Source: Agrostemma githago (Eukaryota > Streptophyta > Magnoliopsida > Caryophyllales > Caryophyllaceae). Taken from it: DNA of 64,000 nucleotides. Positions 1 through 10,730 of this stretch are shown one piece after another; position 1 is the first letter of the stretch; every line of letters begins with the position of its first letter. The position numbers were made by a program, and so were the translations under genes. A model generated the notes under the pieces. It saw only the letters and a list, made by a program, of their open reading frames with translations, was not told the origin of the DNA and made no database searches. The stretch is from positions 1,984,001 to 2,048,000 of the forward strand of contig OY288242.1 in the NCBI GenBank assembly GCA_958450325.1, in the 5' to 3' direction.

Positions 1-104
1 AGGCAAGTGGCAAGGTCTGCAGAAAAGTTAAAAAAGATAGCTGAGTAAATATACGATAAAATAAAGCAAAGGAAATTCGACTGCTGACAGAATCCCCGAA
101 CTAC

Positions 105-1161
105 CTGCACTAAGACCAGGGTTCAGGCCCACCCGGGTCATATACTTATCAGTCGATATAAGCTCAGCATGGGGGAGCCAGATATCAGGGTCGTACGAGC
201 CTTTCCTGTCCTTGGAAGAGGCAAACCGTGTGACCAAGTCTTTCTCCCTCTGAGTCAACTTGATCTCAGGAGCCCTCCCCCCAACCCCAGGGTGGTACTC
301 TTGCCGGGTTTCCATCCGGGTGTGGACATGATTCCTGAAATGCCTAGGAATCCGCCATCCCGTGGCACTATGGACATACAGGAAGTTGTCCTTCCAATCC
401 TTCAAGCCGTTCACGACCGGCCAAACCGGGGAGCTTTTCTTCTGGCGTAGGAGGGAAAAATACCCTGGAGAGCCACCCCCTTCATTGGAGGCCACCATCT
501 GAAGGCCGACCATATACCTCAAAGCATTTATGGATGGTTCCTCGCCCCAGAACAAGCAGGTCCAGGTATAGGCAATCAATGACCTGACAGCAAGGGCCGT
601 TAACTGCACAATAGCCACATTCATACGCCGGAAGACCTCCTCCAGGAATGGATGAAGGGGAAATCGCAGGCCAAAGTCGAGGCATTTGTGGTACACAGAT
701 ATGCAGCCTGCAAGGGGAGCGCACACTGTATCCTTCTCCCAAGGAACAACGACAGTGTACCCCTCCCCAAAGTTACAGAGGTTGGCTATGGCCTCCTCAG
801 CACTTTTCTCCGGAATCAGGTCTCGGTTCTTAGAGGCCGGGTATGTTCTCAGGGGGATCTTATACTTGATCTTATCCAGGTAATAAACCCTCCCCGGCTC
901 CCGGCGAATGAGTGGGTCAGCGATTGAGGAGGCGTCGATTTCCAACGCCTCGTCATCGGAATCAACAACGTCGAGGGGAGCAGGCTCAGGAGAATTGGCA
1001 CCCCCACTGTCCTCTGAACAGCCTTCCTCGACCGACCTGACACCTAGTCCCTCAGAGGAGGAGGCAAGGTCATCACTAACCCTATTCTTGCTCCCCGACC
1101 TCTCAGTCGAGGGACCGGTAAAAGAGAGAACCCTAGCGCAGCGGCCGGTCATGATGTTCAA
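105..1161 (-). CDS. Antisense ORF1 (aORF1) exon 1 of Retand-1, gypsy-type 'transposase' domain
   Basis: The frame is open for about 350 residues from the ATG at 1161. The first 85 residues are Ser/Glu/Asp-rich and probably disordered. The globular part resembles the plant 'putative gypsy-type transposon' domain (Pfam Transposase_28, PF04195), with the typical run around LHPFLEEVFRRMNV and a later YMVGLQMV segment. The molecular function of this family is not known. A 5' splice site (AG|GTAG) at 105/104 matches the one in the Retand-2 copy, so the exon probably ends at 105. Reading on through the intron adds a hydrophobic tail that is unlikely to be real. Exon 2 (proline-rich plus coiled coil in Retand-2) is beyond the window edge. 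No stops or frameshifts are visible, unlike the Retand-2 copy. The ORF is transcribed opposite to the element's own genes. Confidence 0.75.
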
Positions 1162-1358
1162 GGGAATGGGGAAAAGCGAAGAAAAAGAAAGACGAGGAGG
1201 ACAAAGGTTAAGACTCTAACCTAGTTAAGCAGCCGCCGAGTGAAGATGCTGAAAATTAAGTTCCTCAGTAAAAAAGATCACCTAACAAAGAAGAGAGTTT
1301 GAAAGAGGAGGTATAGGAAGTTCGAATGTGTGAAAGGGGAAATAAGGGGGGGATGATA

Positions 1359-1366
1359 CTTTTATA
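1359..1366 (-). promoter_or_regulatory. TATA-like box for aORF1 of Retand-1
   Basis: TATAAAAG on the minus strand, about 200 bp upstream of the aORF1 ATG at 1161. Retand-2 has TATATAAG about 210 bp upstream of its aORF1 ATG. The shared spacing supports a real promoter for the antisense gene. The rest of 1162-1689 is non-coding leader and spacer. Confidence 0.5.
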
Positions 1367-1689
1367 GATGAAGGAAGGAGAAAAGCCGCCCAATCGAAGG
1401 TTTTTCCAAGAAAAGCCCCCACGTGTCACACATTCAAAACTTAACCACCCCCCACTTCCCAAGGAGCCTCGAGAAGGCAACAAGGACAGAGGCAAATCAT
1501 TGCATGACGTAAAAAAAAAACAAAAAAAACAAAACAACAAACACACATGAAAAAAGCCCGCCTGATTTTCCATTGATTGAAAAGGCCCAAAAACGGCCGA
1601 AGTTACAAACTGAGTGGGTAAGAAAAGTAAATTACAAAAGGAGCCTGGTATCCCGGCTCAATCAACCAGCCTGCATACGCAGGACAGGC

Positions 1690-2200
1690 CTAATCGTCAT
1701 CAAAACCCGGGGAATAATCCCTGGGGCTGTCATGGCCACCTGCGTCGGATCCCCTGTCCCAACTACCAGAGTCCTCGAATGGATCATCGGGGCCTTCTTC
1801 TTCATCCCTGCCAGAGGAGTAGCCCTGACCTTCGCTATCTTCTGAGTCGTGACTACTCACGTCTCAGTCCCTGCCATAAGGGGCCACTCTGACGCCTTCA
1901 GGGTAGCCATGGCCTTCTCTCCTCGCCAAGGGAGAGAAAGGACCTGACTCAGGAGAAGAGCCTAACTCAGGGCAATCAGGATCGAACTATTCAGGGTGCA
2001 GCCAAGGAAAACATCTATGACATCCCCTATAAAAGCAGCCTCCCGCCTGGGAGCAGCGTCTAGGGGGAGGCCCAGCAGGAGATTGGGACCTTTTGGGGCG
2101 CTTGCTGGCCCTGGATAAGGTTCTACTCCTAACAACCCTTTGAGGACGAGAGTGGTTCCGCCTATTGCGACGAAAGATTAGATGAGCCAGCCTAGAGTAC
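1690..2200 (-). pseudogene. Antisense ORF2 (aORF2) of Retand-1, C-terminal part
   Basis: This minus-strand stretch continues the reading frame that begins at 25811-25732, once Athila-A and one copy of its target duplication are set aside. The two parts total 591 nt, a multiple of three, against 585 nt in the Retand-2 copy (44410-44994). The region codes for an Arg-rich middle and an acidic Ser/Asp tail that ends in TAG at 1690-1692. Two in-frame stops are visible. One is a TAG where Retand-2 has a CAA (Gln) codon. The other is a TGA after a GRD motif, exactly where Retand-2 has TAG. No known domain is recognised. It is broken both by the insertion and by these stops. Confidence 0.6.
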
Positions 2201-3046
2201 AGATGCGTGCTATTTATATATGATTATTTCGTCTTTTATGCACGCATTTCCATGCATATCGAATAGCATTGTCTACTATTTTCCCCCGAATTTGATAATT
2301 TGTGGTCATGTTGCATCTTATGCAGGTTTGAACCCGTGGATGCATAAACAAGGCAAAAATCGTGATTAAAGATGAAATATTATGCGAAATAAGAAAAGAG
2401 AATGATCGTTTCCAAATAGGTCAAATTAAAACATGAATATCTTGAGTTCTACAACTTCAACTTAGTTGATTTCAGTTGCGTTGGAAATCTCTTTTTTTTA
2501 GCTTTCCAACGGTATATTATACGCCTGATTTGAAGAAGTAACGAAGAAATGACAAGCGTTTGAAGTTGAGCGCGCAGTGCTAAGAACGGAAACAGGTCTA
2601 TGATAGTCGAACGACTATCCAAATAGTCGACCGACTATTCAAAATCCTCGATCAACTATTCTCGAGACTAGATGAAGCCCGAGACTTTCCTAATTTGATC
2701 TTTAGTGTTAATAGACTTTTGGCCTTTTGTTTTAACTTAGTATTTAAGAAACTACTCCGTATTAGACTAGATTTTATATACCACTTCTCCCTTATTCTCT
2801 TTTACTTCTCCTTAGACTCTTGTTTAGATTTCTTCTCCTTATTCTCTTAGAATTACTTCCAGTTTAATTTCTTCATTTAAAACTCGGTTATTGTAAGATT
2901 GCAACATTCTAATCGCCTTCATTCCTTTTGGTAATTTTATCTAATCTTTCTCCCTTCTTCTTCGTTCTTGATTGTTCTTCTTCATATTTTTTTTGGTAAA
3001 AGATAAGTATGTATATATATGTGTGTGTCCAATGTACAAAGAATGA

Positions 3047-6000
3047 CTACATCAAATTATGTAGCCATTGGCTATCACGAGCACTAATTGGGTATTTAAT
3101 CTTACACATAATTCGACTTCTAACATCCAACTTAATCATATTGGCGACACAGTCAGGTTGCTGAACAGCTCCCTCAATTCTGCAAGTATCCCGCTGTCTC
3201 CAAATATGATAGATCGTCGCATTAATCGTGGCGCTAAGGATGTTGCACTGAAATTTAGTGCCTCTCTTCTTAGTAGCCCAATCCAAACCCCCAGAGCTGG
3301 GAATTCGCTTCTTCACCCACTTACTCAAAATGCTATAACTCTTGAGCTCCAGCAACACCCAAAAAAATAGATGTTCAAAGGTTTCATCCTGTGAGTCACA
3401 AAAATAACAAAGGTCGGAGTCTGAAACCCCAATCCTCAAGAGTTTCACTCTAGCACTTAAAGCCCCTTTGAACACTAGCCAAGATATGAAGCCGTGTCTC
3501 GGGAAACTCCAAGTATTCCAGACGAGCCTGCCCCAAGCAACTTTCGGGTGGTGAGCCCGTAAAGCCTCATAGGCATGCGAAATAGAGTACTGCGCCGAGG
3601 ACCCATGCCAGAGCCCATCCACATATAAGTTCTTAATCTTCTCTTTAGCCTGATATATCTTCTTCCATGCCCACGTGACATCAGCATGAGGTTGATAGTC
3701 ACGCCAAGCTGAGCCCCTCAGATAAATGCTATTAACCCACCGAACCCATAAGCGATCCGGTTGGTTAAACACCCAAGAGGCCAATTTGGCAACAGCAGTC
3801 TCATTCCACAGATAGAGGTCACGCAGCCTCAATCCACCCTCCCCTTTAGGCCGACAAATATTATCCCAACTCACTAAAGCTCTTTTCGTGCCCTCCACAC
3901 CACCATCCCACAAAAAATTACGGCATAAGGACACAATTCGAGCCATAAAAAATTTCGGAATTATATAAACCATGGCCCATTAATTGTGCAGCTGAGATAG
4001 CACAGACTGAACCAAAGTCAGCCTGCCTGCATAAGAAAGATTCCGGGCTCCAATACTAGTAATCCTCGATACTATCCGGGCTAACAGTTTCTCACAGTCA
4101 GTCTTACCCAAATGAGTGCTCTGGATAGGCAGCCCTAGATATCTGAAAGGCAAAGAACCTTCCACACATCCAGAAAACTGCAAGATAGCCTCCTTCCTGT
4201 CTTCGTAACCTCCAGCAAAGTAAGCGTGAGATTTACCCACACTGATACTCAACCCCGAAGCTCTGCTAAAAGAAGCAAAAGCCTTCCAAAGAAGCTCCAT
4301 AGATTCAGTCTCCCCCTTACAAAAAAGGAGTAGATCATCCGCAAACAGTAAGTGACTTAGCTTTAAGTGACCACATTTAGGATGATATTTGAAATTTCTC
4401 TCCATCATTCCAAAAGTCATAATACGAGAGAAATATTCCATGCAAATCGTGAATAGCAAAGGAGACATTGGATCCCCCTGCCTCAATCCTCTCTTCCCAC
4501 GAAAAAAAAACCAAAACTATCCCCATTAGCACAAATAGTATAGGAGACCGATTGAACACACTCCATAATCAAGGCTCTGAAATGAACAGGGAAATCTAGT
4601 GCATGCAGCATCTGATCCACAAAATTCCATTCCACATTATCATATGCTTTATGAATATCCACTTTGAACAAGCATCTGGGTGAAACCCGACCCCTCCCAT
4701 ACAAACGGACTAAATCCTGACAGATTAGTACATTTTCCACAATACTCCTCCCTTCGATAAAACCCCCTTGGACAGGGGAAATTATCTGTGACAACACCCT
4801 CGCTAATCTCGTGCAAATGATTTTAGCAATACATTTGTACAAGACATTGCAGCAAGCAATCGGCCTGAATTCTTTCACAGACTAGGGCCTGTTCACCTTA
4901 GGAATAAGGACAACATTGGTACAATTCAGCTGCTTAAGGAGCTTACCTGAAACAAAGAAGTCCCGAATGGCTCGAACAATATCATCTCCCACGAATCGAT
5001 AAAGAACTGACTCGTGTAGCCATCCGGTCCAGGCGCCTTGTCTCGAGGAATAGAAAACAACGCACGCTTGACCTCTTCCTCAAAAATACTAGCTGACAAG
5101 AAGGTTTTGTGTTCCTCCGTACAAATCTTGCCCCGCCTCACTAAACCAATATTGACCGGCTCCGTGTCTCGCGATTCACCCAAAAGCTTGGAGTAATAGC
5201 TGAGAAACGCGCCTTCTACAGCCTCTTTACTGTCACAGTAGCAGCCCGCTTCATCCGTGATTCCCACTATAGCATTTCGAGCACGGCGAGCTCTCAAAAT
5301 ACCATGAAAGTATGCAGAATTCACGTCCCCGTCACGAACCCAACGCTGTTTTGACTTCTGAGACCAGAACTCAGCACGAGCAGCCTAAAGGCCGCGCACC
5401 TGCTCGTTCATAGTAGCTTCAGCCTGCAACATCGACTCTGATCTGTCCGATCTAATGGCAATTTGCAGCTGGTCCAGCTTCAACTCCGCTTGCGCACACC
5501 GATTTTCAATGTCCGAGAAACACTCAGAGTTCAAGAGTTTCCGCGGCCTTTTCAAATCTCGGAGTTTGCTCACGACTTGAAACATCAAAGTTCCCCTAAT
5601 CGGCTTATCCCAAGAGTCTTTCACACATTTGCTAAAACCGGAAGCCCGACTCCACATATTCATGTACTTGAAGCTACGATTCCTCCTTACCGGTGGAAGT
5701 TCTAATTGAACTACACATGGGCAATGATCGAAAGTACCTTCCGGCATAAAATTTCCGAATCCAGTAGGGAAAAGTGTCGTCATGTCCTCATTCACCAGAC
5801 ATCGATCAATGCGACTATACACTCTAGTCTCCGCCACCTTATGCTTGTTATTCCAAGTAAACCAAAACCCACTCGCTTTAAGGTCACAAACATCACAATT
5901 CGCTAGACAGTCCCGGAATTGGGCCATCGCCTCGTCCGAAGAAGAACCCCCGAGCCGTTCACTAGCATCAATCACACAATTGAAATCCCCCAGGATCATC

Positions 6001-6394
6001 CACGGACCACCTAAGGCATAAGTCTCAAGTCTCCGCCAAAGTTCCAGCCTGTCAACAGCTGAATTGAAAGCATACACAAATGTAAGCTGATAATCCTTCC
6101 CAGAGCTCAAAGAAACTCTGACGTGAATACTCTGATCACTGTAGCCCAAAATCGTCAAGTTGACCTTCTCGTGTTTCCACAATAACCAAACTTGACCCCC
6201 ATCATAACAATGATTATTAGTGGTTATGCTCCATTCATTGAAAACATTCCGATGAACTTTTGCATAAGCTTTATTCTTAATTTTTGTTTCTAGTAAGCCA
6301 AAAACATCTACATGCTACTTCCTAAGAAAATCGCAAATAGTGCGCTGCTTATTTATGTTACACATGTCGCGCACATTCCAAAATCCAATATTAT
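3047..6394 (-). pseudogene. LINE ORF2: endonuclease, reverse transcriptase and zf-RVT domain
   Basis: This encodes the nicking endonuclease and reverse transcriptase of a plant L1 element. Domains run right to left on the minus strand. The APE-type endonuclease covers about 5390-6394 and shows NIGFWNVR, LLETKI, ILGDFNC and FDHCP. The RT covers about 3980-5324 and shows KAPGPDGY, FRPIACCNVLYK, the GGFIEGRSI block, MRQGDPMSPLLF and the catalytic FADD. A C-terminal Cys/His zf-RVT domain lies within 3047-3973 (W..CYFCDSQDETFEHLFF). The frame is broken at least four times: near 6336 (TAG), between endonuclease and RT, inside RT near 4900, and near 4485. The order and spacing match a full-length ORF2. 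The protein is not functional in this copy. Confidence 0.88.
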
Positions 6395-7674
6395 GTATTA
6401 CCATGGACAACCAACTCCAGACCTACCCCTTCCTTTTCCACAACCATCCCCTTACTCGGCGAACCTTTGACCATATCCGCAAAGGAAACACCCGGGTGGA
6501 TAACCGGATCCTTCCTCAACACAATATGCCTGTGAGCATGCTGTTTCTCAGGAGGAGCTGCCTTCGAAACAGCAGCAGCCTTCACAGGCTGTTTACAGGC
6601 AACCTCATCATCCTTCTTCTTTTTAGCTTCCAATCTCACCTTCCTCAATTCCTCCTTTCTACACTCACTCATTTCATGTCCATAGCCTTTACATTTAGAA
6701 CACCAAATAGGTTTCCATTCGTACTTAACTAGGACTTCAACTACATAGCCATGTTCGTCCAAGAACCGAACCGAATTCTTAAATTTTTGTCCCAATTTAA
6801 CCAACACCATCGTCCTCGCATACCCCAACCTAGTTCGCTCCTCCGTAGCTAAGTCCGACTAAATATAAGACCCTACAAGAGAAGCGATCCTAGGGAGACA
6901 CCGACCCCAGAACTTCAAAGGAAGGTCATGCAATTGTACCCACACCGGTACCTCTTGCACTTCCTCCTTGTCAAGCTTAGCATCCGAAGTCCATTCCTTA
7001 ACAATTAGCGGTTTGTTATCAAACATATAGAAACCATGATTAAGAACTTGTACCTTTGCCTCTTTCTCTTTGAATCTTACGATGAAAATCCCATTCGGAA
7101 GAAAAGAAATTTTGTCTATCGAGTGGGCCTTCCAAATGCGTTTCACGAACCCTTCCACAACCTCCCATGGCGGATTCACGCCCATAATGAAGCAATATAC
7201 AACGTTACTCCAATATTCAACTTCGTCCTCGACATCGTCCTCGGAAAAACGAAGCAACTCCTCCTCTTCGTCCACATCCACCACACGCTTACCTTCCCTC
7301 TGTTTCCAACCAATCTCTGGAATATCCTCTGTTTCAGGCACAACGTTTGTCTCAGGAACAAACGATGAAGTACCATCATCATCCGAATCAGAGTCAAGGT
7401 TCAATCCAGGAATGTCATTAACCTTACTGTTCTGAGAATCAAAATCCTCCGGTTGCTCAATCGGTTTCTTCTTCGATTCAATTCGCAATTTCGCAGCAGT
7501 CTTGCGGAGTAGTTCTTCTTTCGCAGCCGTAGTGTTCGGCTTAGGGCCTTTCGAAGCAGGACGCTCCTTCTTCCTCATAGTGGTACGGGACGGAGAATCC
7601 GTCAGCCGGAAACACCGCCGTCGACAGGACAGAAAACACCGGACAAAACCCTGGGATCGCATAATCTTCGCCAA
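6391..7674 (-). pseudogene. LINE ORF1: DUF4283-type RNA-binding domain plus CCHC zinc knuckle
   Basis: In plant L1 elements the ORF1 protein binds the element RNA and helps form the retrotransposition particle. The N-terminal 150 residues are charged and low in complexity (Lys-rich, then Glu/Asp-rich). A DUF4283-like fold follows, with typical segments NGIFIVRF and WVQLHDLPLKFW. The second half has a zinc knuckle, with Cys pairs in PIWCSKCKGYGHEMSEC. One in-frame TAG near 6857 splits the reading frame, and the frame continues cleanly after it up to the stop at 6391. A downstream Met (MRKKERP) is an alternative start. ORF2 begins right where ORF1 ends. Confidence 0.8.
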
Positions 7675-8441
7675 ATCGCCAGAGTAGATATTTCTTCTTC
7701 ATATTTACTTATTCTTAATCTTTGTTTTATGCTTGTCGTAATTTTATTATTATTCGTCATGTTTAATCTAGTAAAATCTTTTATTAATATTGTTGTTCTT
7801 GATTTAATTATGAGTAGCTAATTTCCATCGCTAGGATTTAGGGGATCCGCGAATTGAATGTGGTCGCTAAATAATTTATAGATCTGTCAATGATATTGTG
7901 TCTGAGTTGTTAATTGTAGCATATAATCGCGATTAGTCAGTTAATGCGCATGATTGATTAATTGAATTCGGTAAACTTGAACCTAAGATCGGAAGCCTGG
8001 TAAAAGTTAGACCTGCTACAACACATTAGTCTGCCCTAATAAGATCGGAAGCCTTTAGACGCATGCTAGGGTGAATAGCGGACCGGAAGGACCTTTTCAA
8101 TACCCCTTAGACCAATATCTGCGACAGACCTGTGACTTAGATCGTGACCATATGAAATTCGTAGTGAACCGACAATCCTAATTTTCTCTCCACATATTAT
8201 TCGTCTTAATTCATCCTATTTATTTTAGTTATTTCTTCCCCTTTTAATCCTCTTTCCTTCACTACTTTAGTTTAGTTAAAACTAACATAAAACCCCCCCA
8301 ATTTGGTTACTAAGATAGACTTTAATTACGAGTAGGATTTATTTGTCTCCCTGTGAAATCGATCCCGACTTCCCTAGCTATATTTTTAGTTGAACCGTAG
8401 TTGGTTATTTTTGATAGGTACACGACTAGCTTATCAAATTT

Positions 8442-8460
8442 TGGCGCTGTTGCCGAGGAG
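8442..8460 (+). other. Primer binding site of Athila-A
   Basis: TGGCGCTGTTGCCGAGGAG begins 5 bp after the end of the 5' LTR. It closely resembles the TGGCGCCGTTGCCGGGGA priming site of Athila elements, which pairs with a host tRNA 3' end. This is the main family marker, since the element lacks pol. Confidence 0.75.
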
Positions 8461-8672
8461 ACAGTGTTTTTCTGCATGTTTATTTTAGTTTGTCTTCCGT
8501 CTCAGGAAACTCCCGTTTCTTGAGACGATTATTATTATTATTATTATTGTTTATTATTATTAATATTTTTTCTCTTAGTTTTTTTTTCTCAGTTTTTTAT
8601 TTTTATTATTAATTGTTTTTCTCATTTTTTTATTTTATTTTATTTTATTTATTTTAATTTTTTTCCATCATT

Positions 8673-8980
8673 ATGACTATTTTCTACTTCCCTCAGTTTG
8701 AACATGAACCACTGCATATTTATTTTGATAGACTTGACTCTTTTATTACTCAAAATGTTTATCATGTGAGTGTGTGGGAAGTGTGTCATATGATTTATGA
8801 TGGTGTCGATGACGCGACACGAGCTTATATTGAGGAAAACTGTGAAGGAATGTTTAAATACATGTCTTATGTGAAAAGATGGGCGCTACTCCAATATTTA
8901 ATCCGAAACAGTTTGGAGTCAGAGATAAAGAGGAAGGCTGAGATATCGGAGCTTAAGGCGATGATGCAACAACTTATAGA
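8673..8980 (+). pseudogene. Athila-A single ORF, N-terminal part (gag-like), cut by the CACTA
   Basis: Starts at ATG 8673, about 230 bp downstream of the primer binding site, where gag normally sits. The 102 residues contain a gag-like helical stretch (PLHIYFDRLDSFITQN, then WEVCHMIYDGVDDATRAY). The CACTA inserted after base 8980. Without the CACTA and one copy of its AGA duplication, the frame runs directly into the ORF at 21476-22673, giving about 501 codons with no other break. In its present state the frame reads into the transposon and stops at 9051-9053. Only this N-terminal third resembles gag of Athila-type elements; no nucleocapsid knuckle is seen. Confidence 0.6.
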
Positions 8981-8994
8981 CACTAGTAGAATAA
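8981..8994 (+). repeat. CACTA left terminal inverted repeat
   Basis: CACTAGTAGAATAA, identical to the inverse of 21459-21472. Confidence 0.95.
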
Positions 8995-9001
8995 TAGCCT
9001 T

Positions 9002-9335
9002 TCGCACCGGTTGCAAACCCCCCTTTAGCATCGTTTTTCATAGGTGCCCATAGCGTAGGCGTTGTAGATGAGGCACTTAACACCGGTTGTGAAACCGGTG
9101 CAAAAAAAAAAGTTACACCGGTTGCGTATTGTAACCGGTGCTAAAAGGCACCCTTTAACACCGGTTGTGTATTGTAACCGGTACTAAAAGGTATACCCTT
9201 TCGCATTGGTTACAATACGGAACCGGTGTCAAAGGTTGACCTTTTGTACCAGCTAAATCTTAAAACCGGTGTGAAAGGGTTACATTTTTTTCATCAATTT
9301 CAATTTAAAACCGGTGCTAAAGAGTTATCTTGTCG
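9002..9335. repeat. CACTA left subterminal repeats
   Basis: At least eight copies of an ACCGGTT / AACCGGT core in both orientations, many in the form ACACCGGTTGCGTATTGTAA. The array is the likely binding platform for the TNPA-type protein of CACTA elements. The same motif fills 21218-21440 at the other end. Confidence 0.85.
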
Positions 9336-9651
9336 CATCAAATTCATATTACCATCAATCTTCTCCGTAACCACAAAAAATGTATAACTACAAATCAACG
9401 CCAATTGTAGGACAACATCACCAGTTAAGTCATAATGCAACATCCTTATATAACACAAAAGTGTGTACATATGTTTCCACAACCACACAAACCGCAGAAA
9501 TGACGGACAACCATTTTACATAGGTTATGACTTTTAATTTAAGGAAAGAAGTTTGAATAGCCTACATGCATGCTACAATCATTTCATATCAATAACAATT
9601 CTTACACAATTTAAACTTCTTGTTGTCAAACATTCTCCTTAAGTAGACTAA

Positions 9652-10730
9652 TGCCCTGTTCTTTTCAGCTTATTTTCAGCCCGTTTCAGACCAGCTCAGC
9701 TTCTATCAGCTTAGCCCAGCTCGTATCAGCTCAGCCCAGCTCCTATAAGCTCAGCTCAGCTCTAATATTTTCAGCTCAGCTCCAATATTTTCAGCTCCTA
9801 AAATAATGCTTCAATAATAATAATATTATTATTAATATATATTAATATCAACAAAATATTATTATTATTATTATTTATTTATTTATATGAAACGGAAGTT
9901 GCATAAAGATTGAAACAAATTACAATAAGTTGTTATTATTGTTGTTGTTGTTATTATTGCATTTCGATATTAATACAAGTTTCTTTTCATAAAAAATTAA
10001 TAATAATGATAATAATATTATTGTTGTTGTTATTTTTATTACTTGTATCTCTTAATATTAATAATAATACTCCGTAACAAATTATTATTATCATCGTCAT
10101 TGTCGTTGTCGTCATCATCATCATCATTGTTATTATTATCGTTATTATTATTATTTTCTATTTTTTTTATCATCATTGTCATTATAATAATTATTAATAT
10201 TATTATGCACTCCATAATATTTTGAGATCTTGAAATAGATGTTACATTCAAATATTTACAACTCACACACACAATATAACATATGAGTATTATTTGTATT
10301 GTATTAAGATTTAAAAATATGAAAATTTAAAATTTTGTATATTAGTAATCAAAGATGTATACATAACATTTTCTATTGCCAAATACAAAAAAAACAAAAG
10401 TAAAAATCAAATGAATTGAAATGAGTACTATGTTGTTGTTATTATCATTACTATTATTATTAATTAAATAAATTAATAATAATAATTATTATTATTATTA
10501 CTATTATAATTAATTATTATTATTATTATTATTATTATTTAGAATTTTTTTATATTTTTTTTCTCATTTTTTAAAATATTATTAGATAATTTATATTAGT
10601 TATTAGTTTCAGCTTCTTTTAATTCATCTCAGCTTCTATCAGTCCAGCTCAGCTCCTATCAAACCAGCTCAGCTCTTATCAGACCAGCTCAGCTCAGCTC
10701 AGCCCTGTTTCAGCCGAAAAGAACAGGGCC
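9652..10730. mobile_element. Tourist-like MITE, 1.08 kb, AT-rich, inside the CACTA
   Basis: Ends are TGCCCTGTTCTTTTC and the inverse of GGCCCTGTTCTTTTC. The flanking TAA at 9649-9651 and 10731-10733 fits the TWA target of PIF/Harbinger elements. The subterminal regions hold many CAGCTCAGCTC(CTAT) direct repeats at both sides in opposite orientation. The centre is (ATT)n, (TTG)n and similar microsatellite. The ORFs at 10039-10272 are translations of the microsatellite, not genes. Confidence 0.7.

Larger units (their letters stand above)
2990..7691 (-). mobile_element. L1-type LINE, about 4.7 kb, full length but decayed
   Basis: Flanked by a perfect 15-bp target duplication TTCTTCTTCATATTT (2975-2989 and 7692-7706), typical of LINE target-primed insertion. 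The element reads right to left. Its 3' end at 2990 has a short A-rich tail (T-run on +). It holds ORF1 (nucleic-acid binding) and ORF2 (endonuclease, RT, zinc-binding C-terminus), both with stops and frameshifts, so this copy cannot move on its own. Confidence 0.92.
2204..8436 (+). repeat. Athila-A 5' LTR, interrupted by a LINE
   Basis: The LTR halves are 2204-2989 and 7707-8436, separated by the LINE at 2990-7691 and its second target-site copy. With the LINE removed it aligns end to end with the LTR at 24220-25726. It carries two 18-bp palindromes with arms GATAGTCG and AATAGTCG at 2602-2619 and 2622-2639, and a TATA-like TTATATA at 2774-2780. Near its 3' end is the CCCTGTGAAATCGATCCC segment that also occurs in the right LTR. 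Confidence 0.9.

Noticed and set aside
169..1219. Plus-strand ORFs opposite aORF1 (169-450, 648-833, 908-1219)
   Set aside because: They are shadows of the minus-strand aORF1 frame, which has homology to Retand-2; these do not.
10039..10272. Asn/Asp-rich and Leu/Ser/Ile-rich ORFs
   Set aside because: They are translations of (ATT)n, (TCA)n and related microsatellite inside a MITE.
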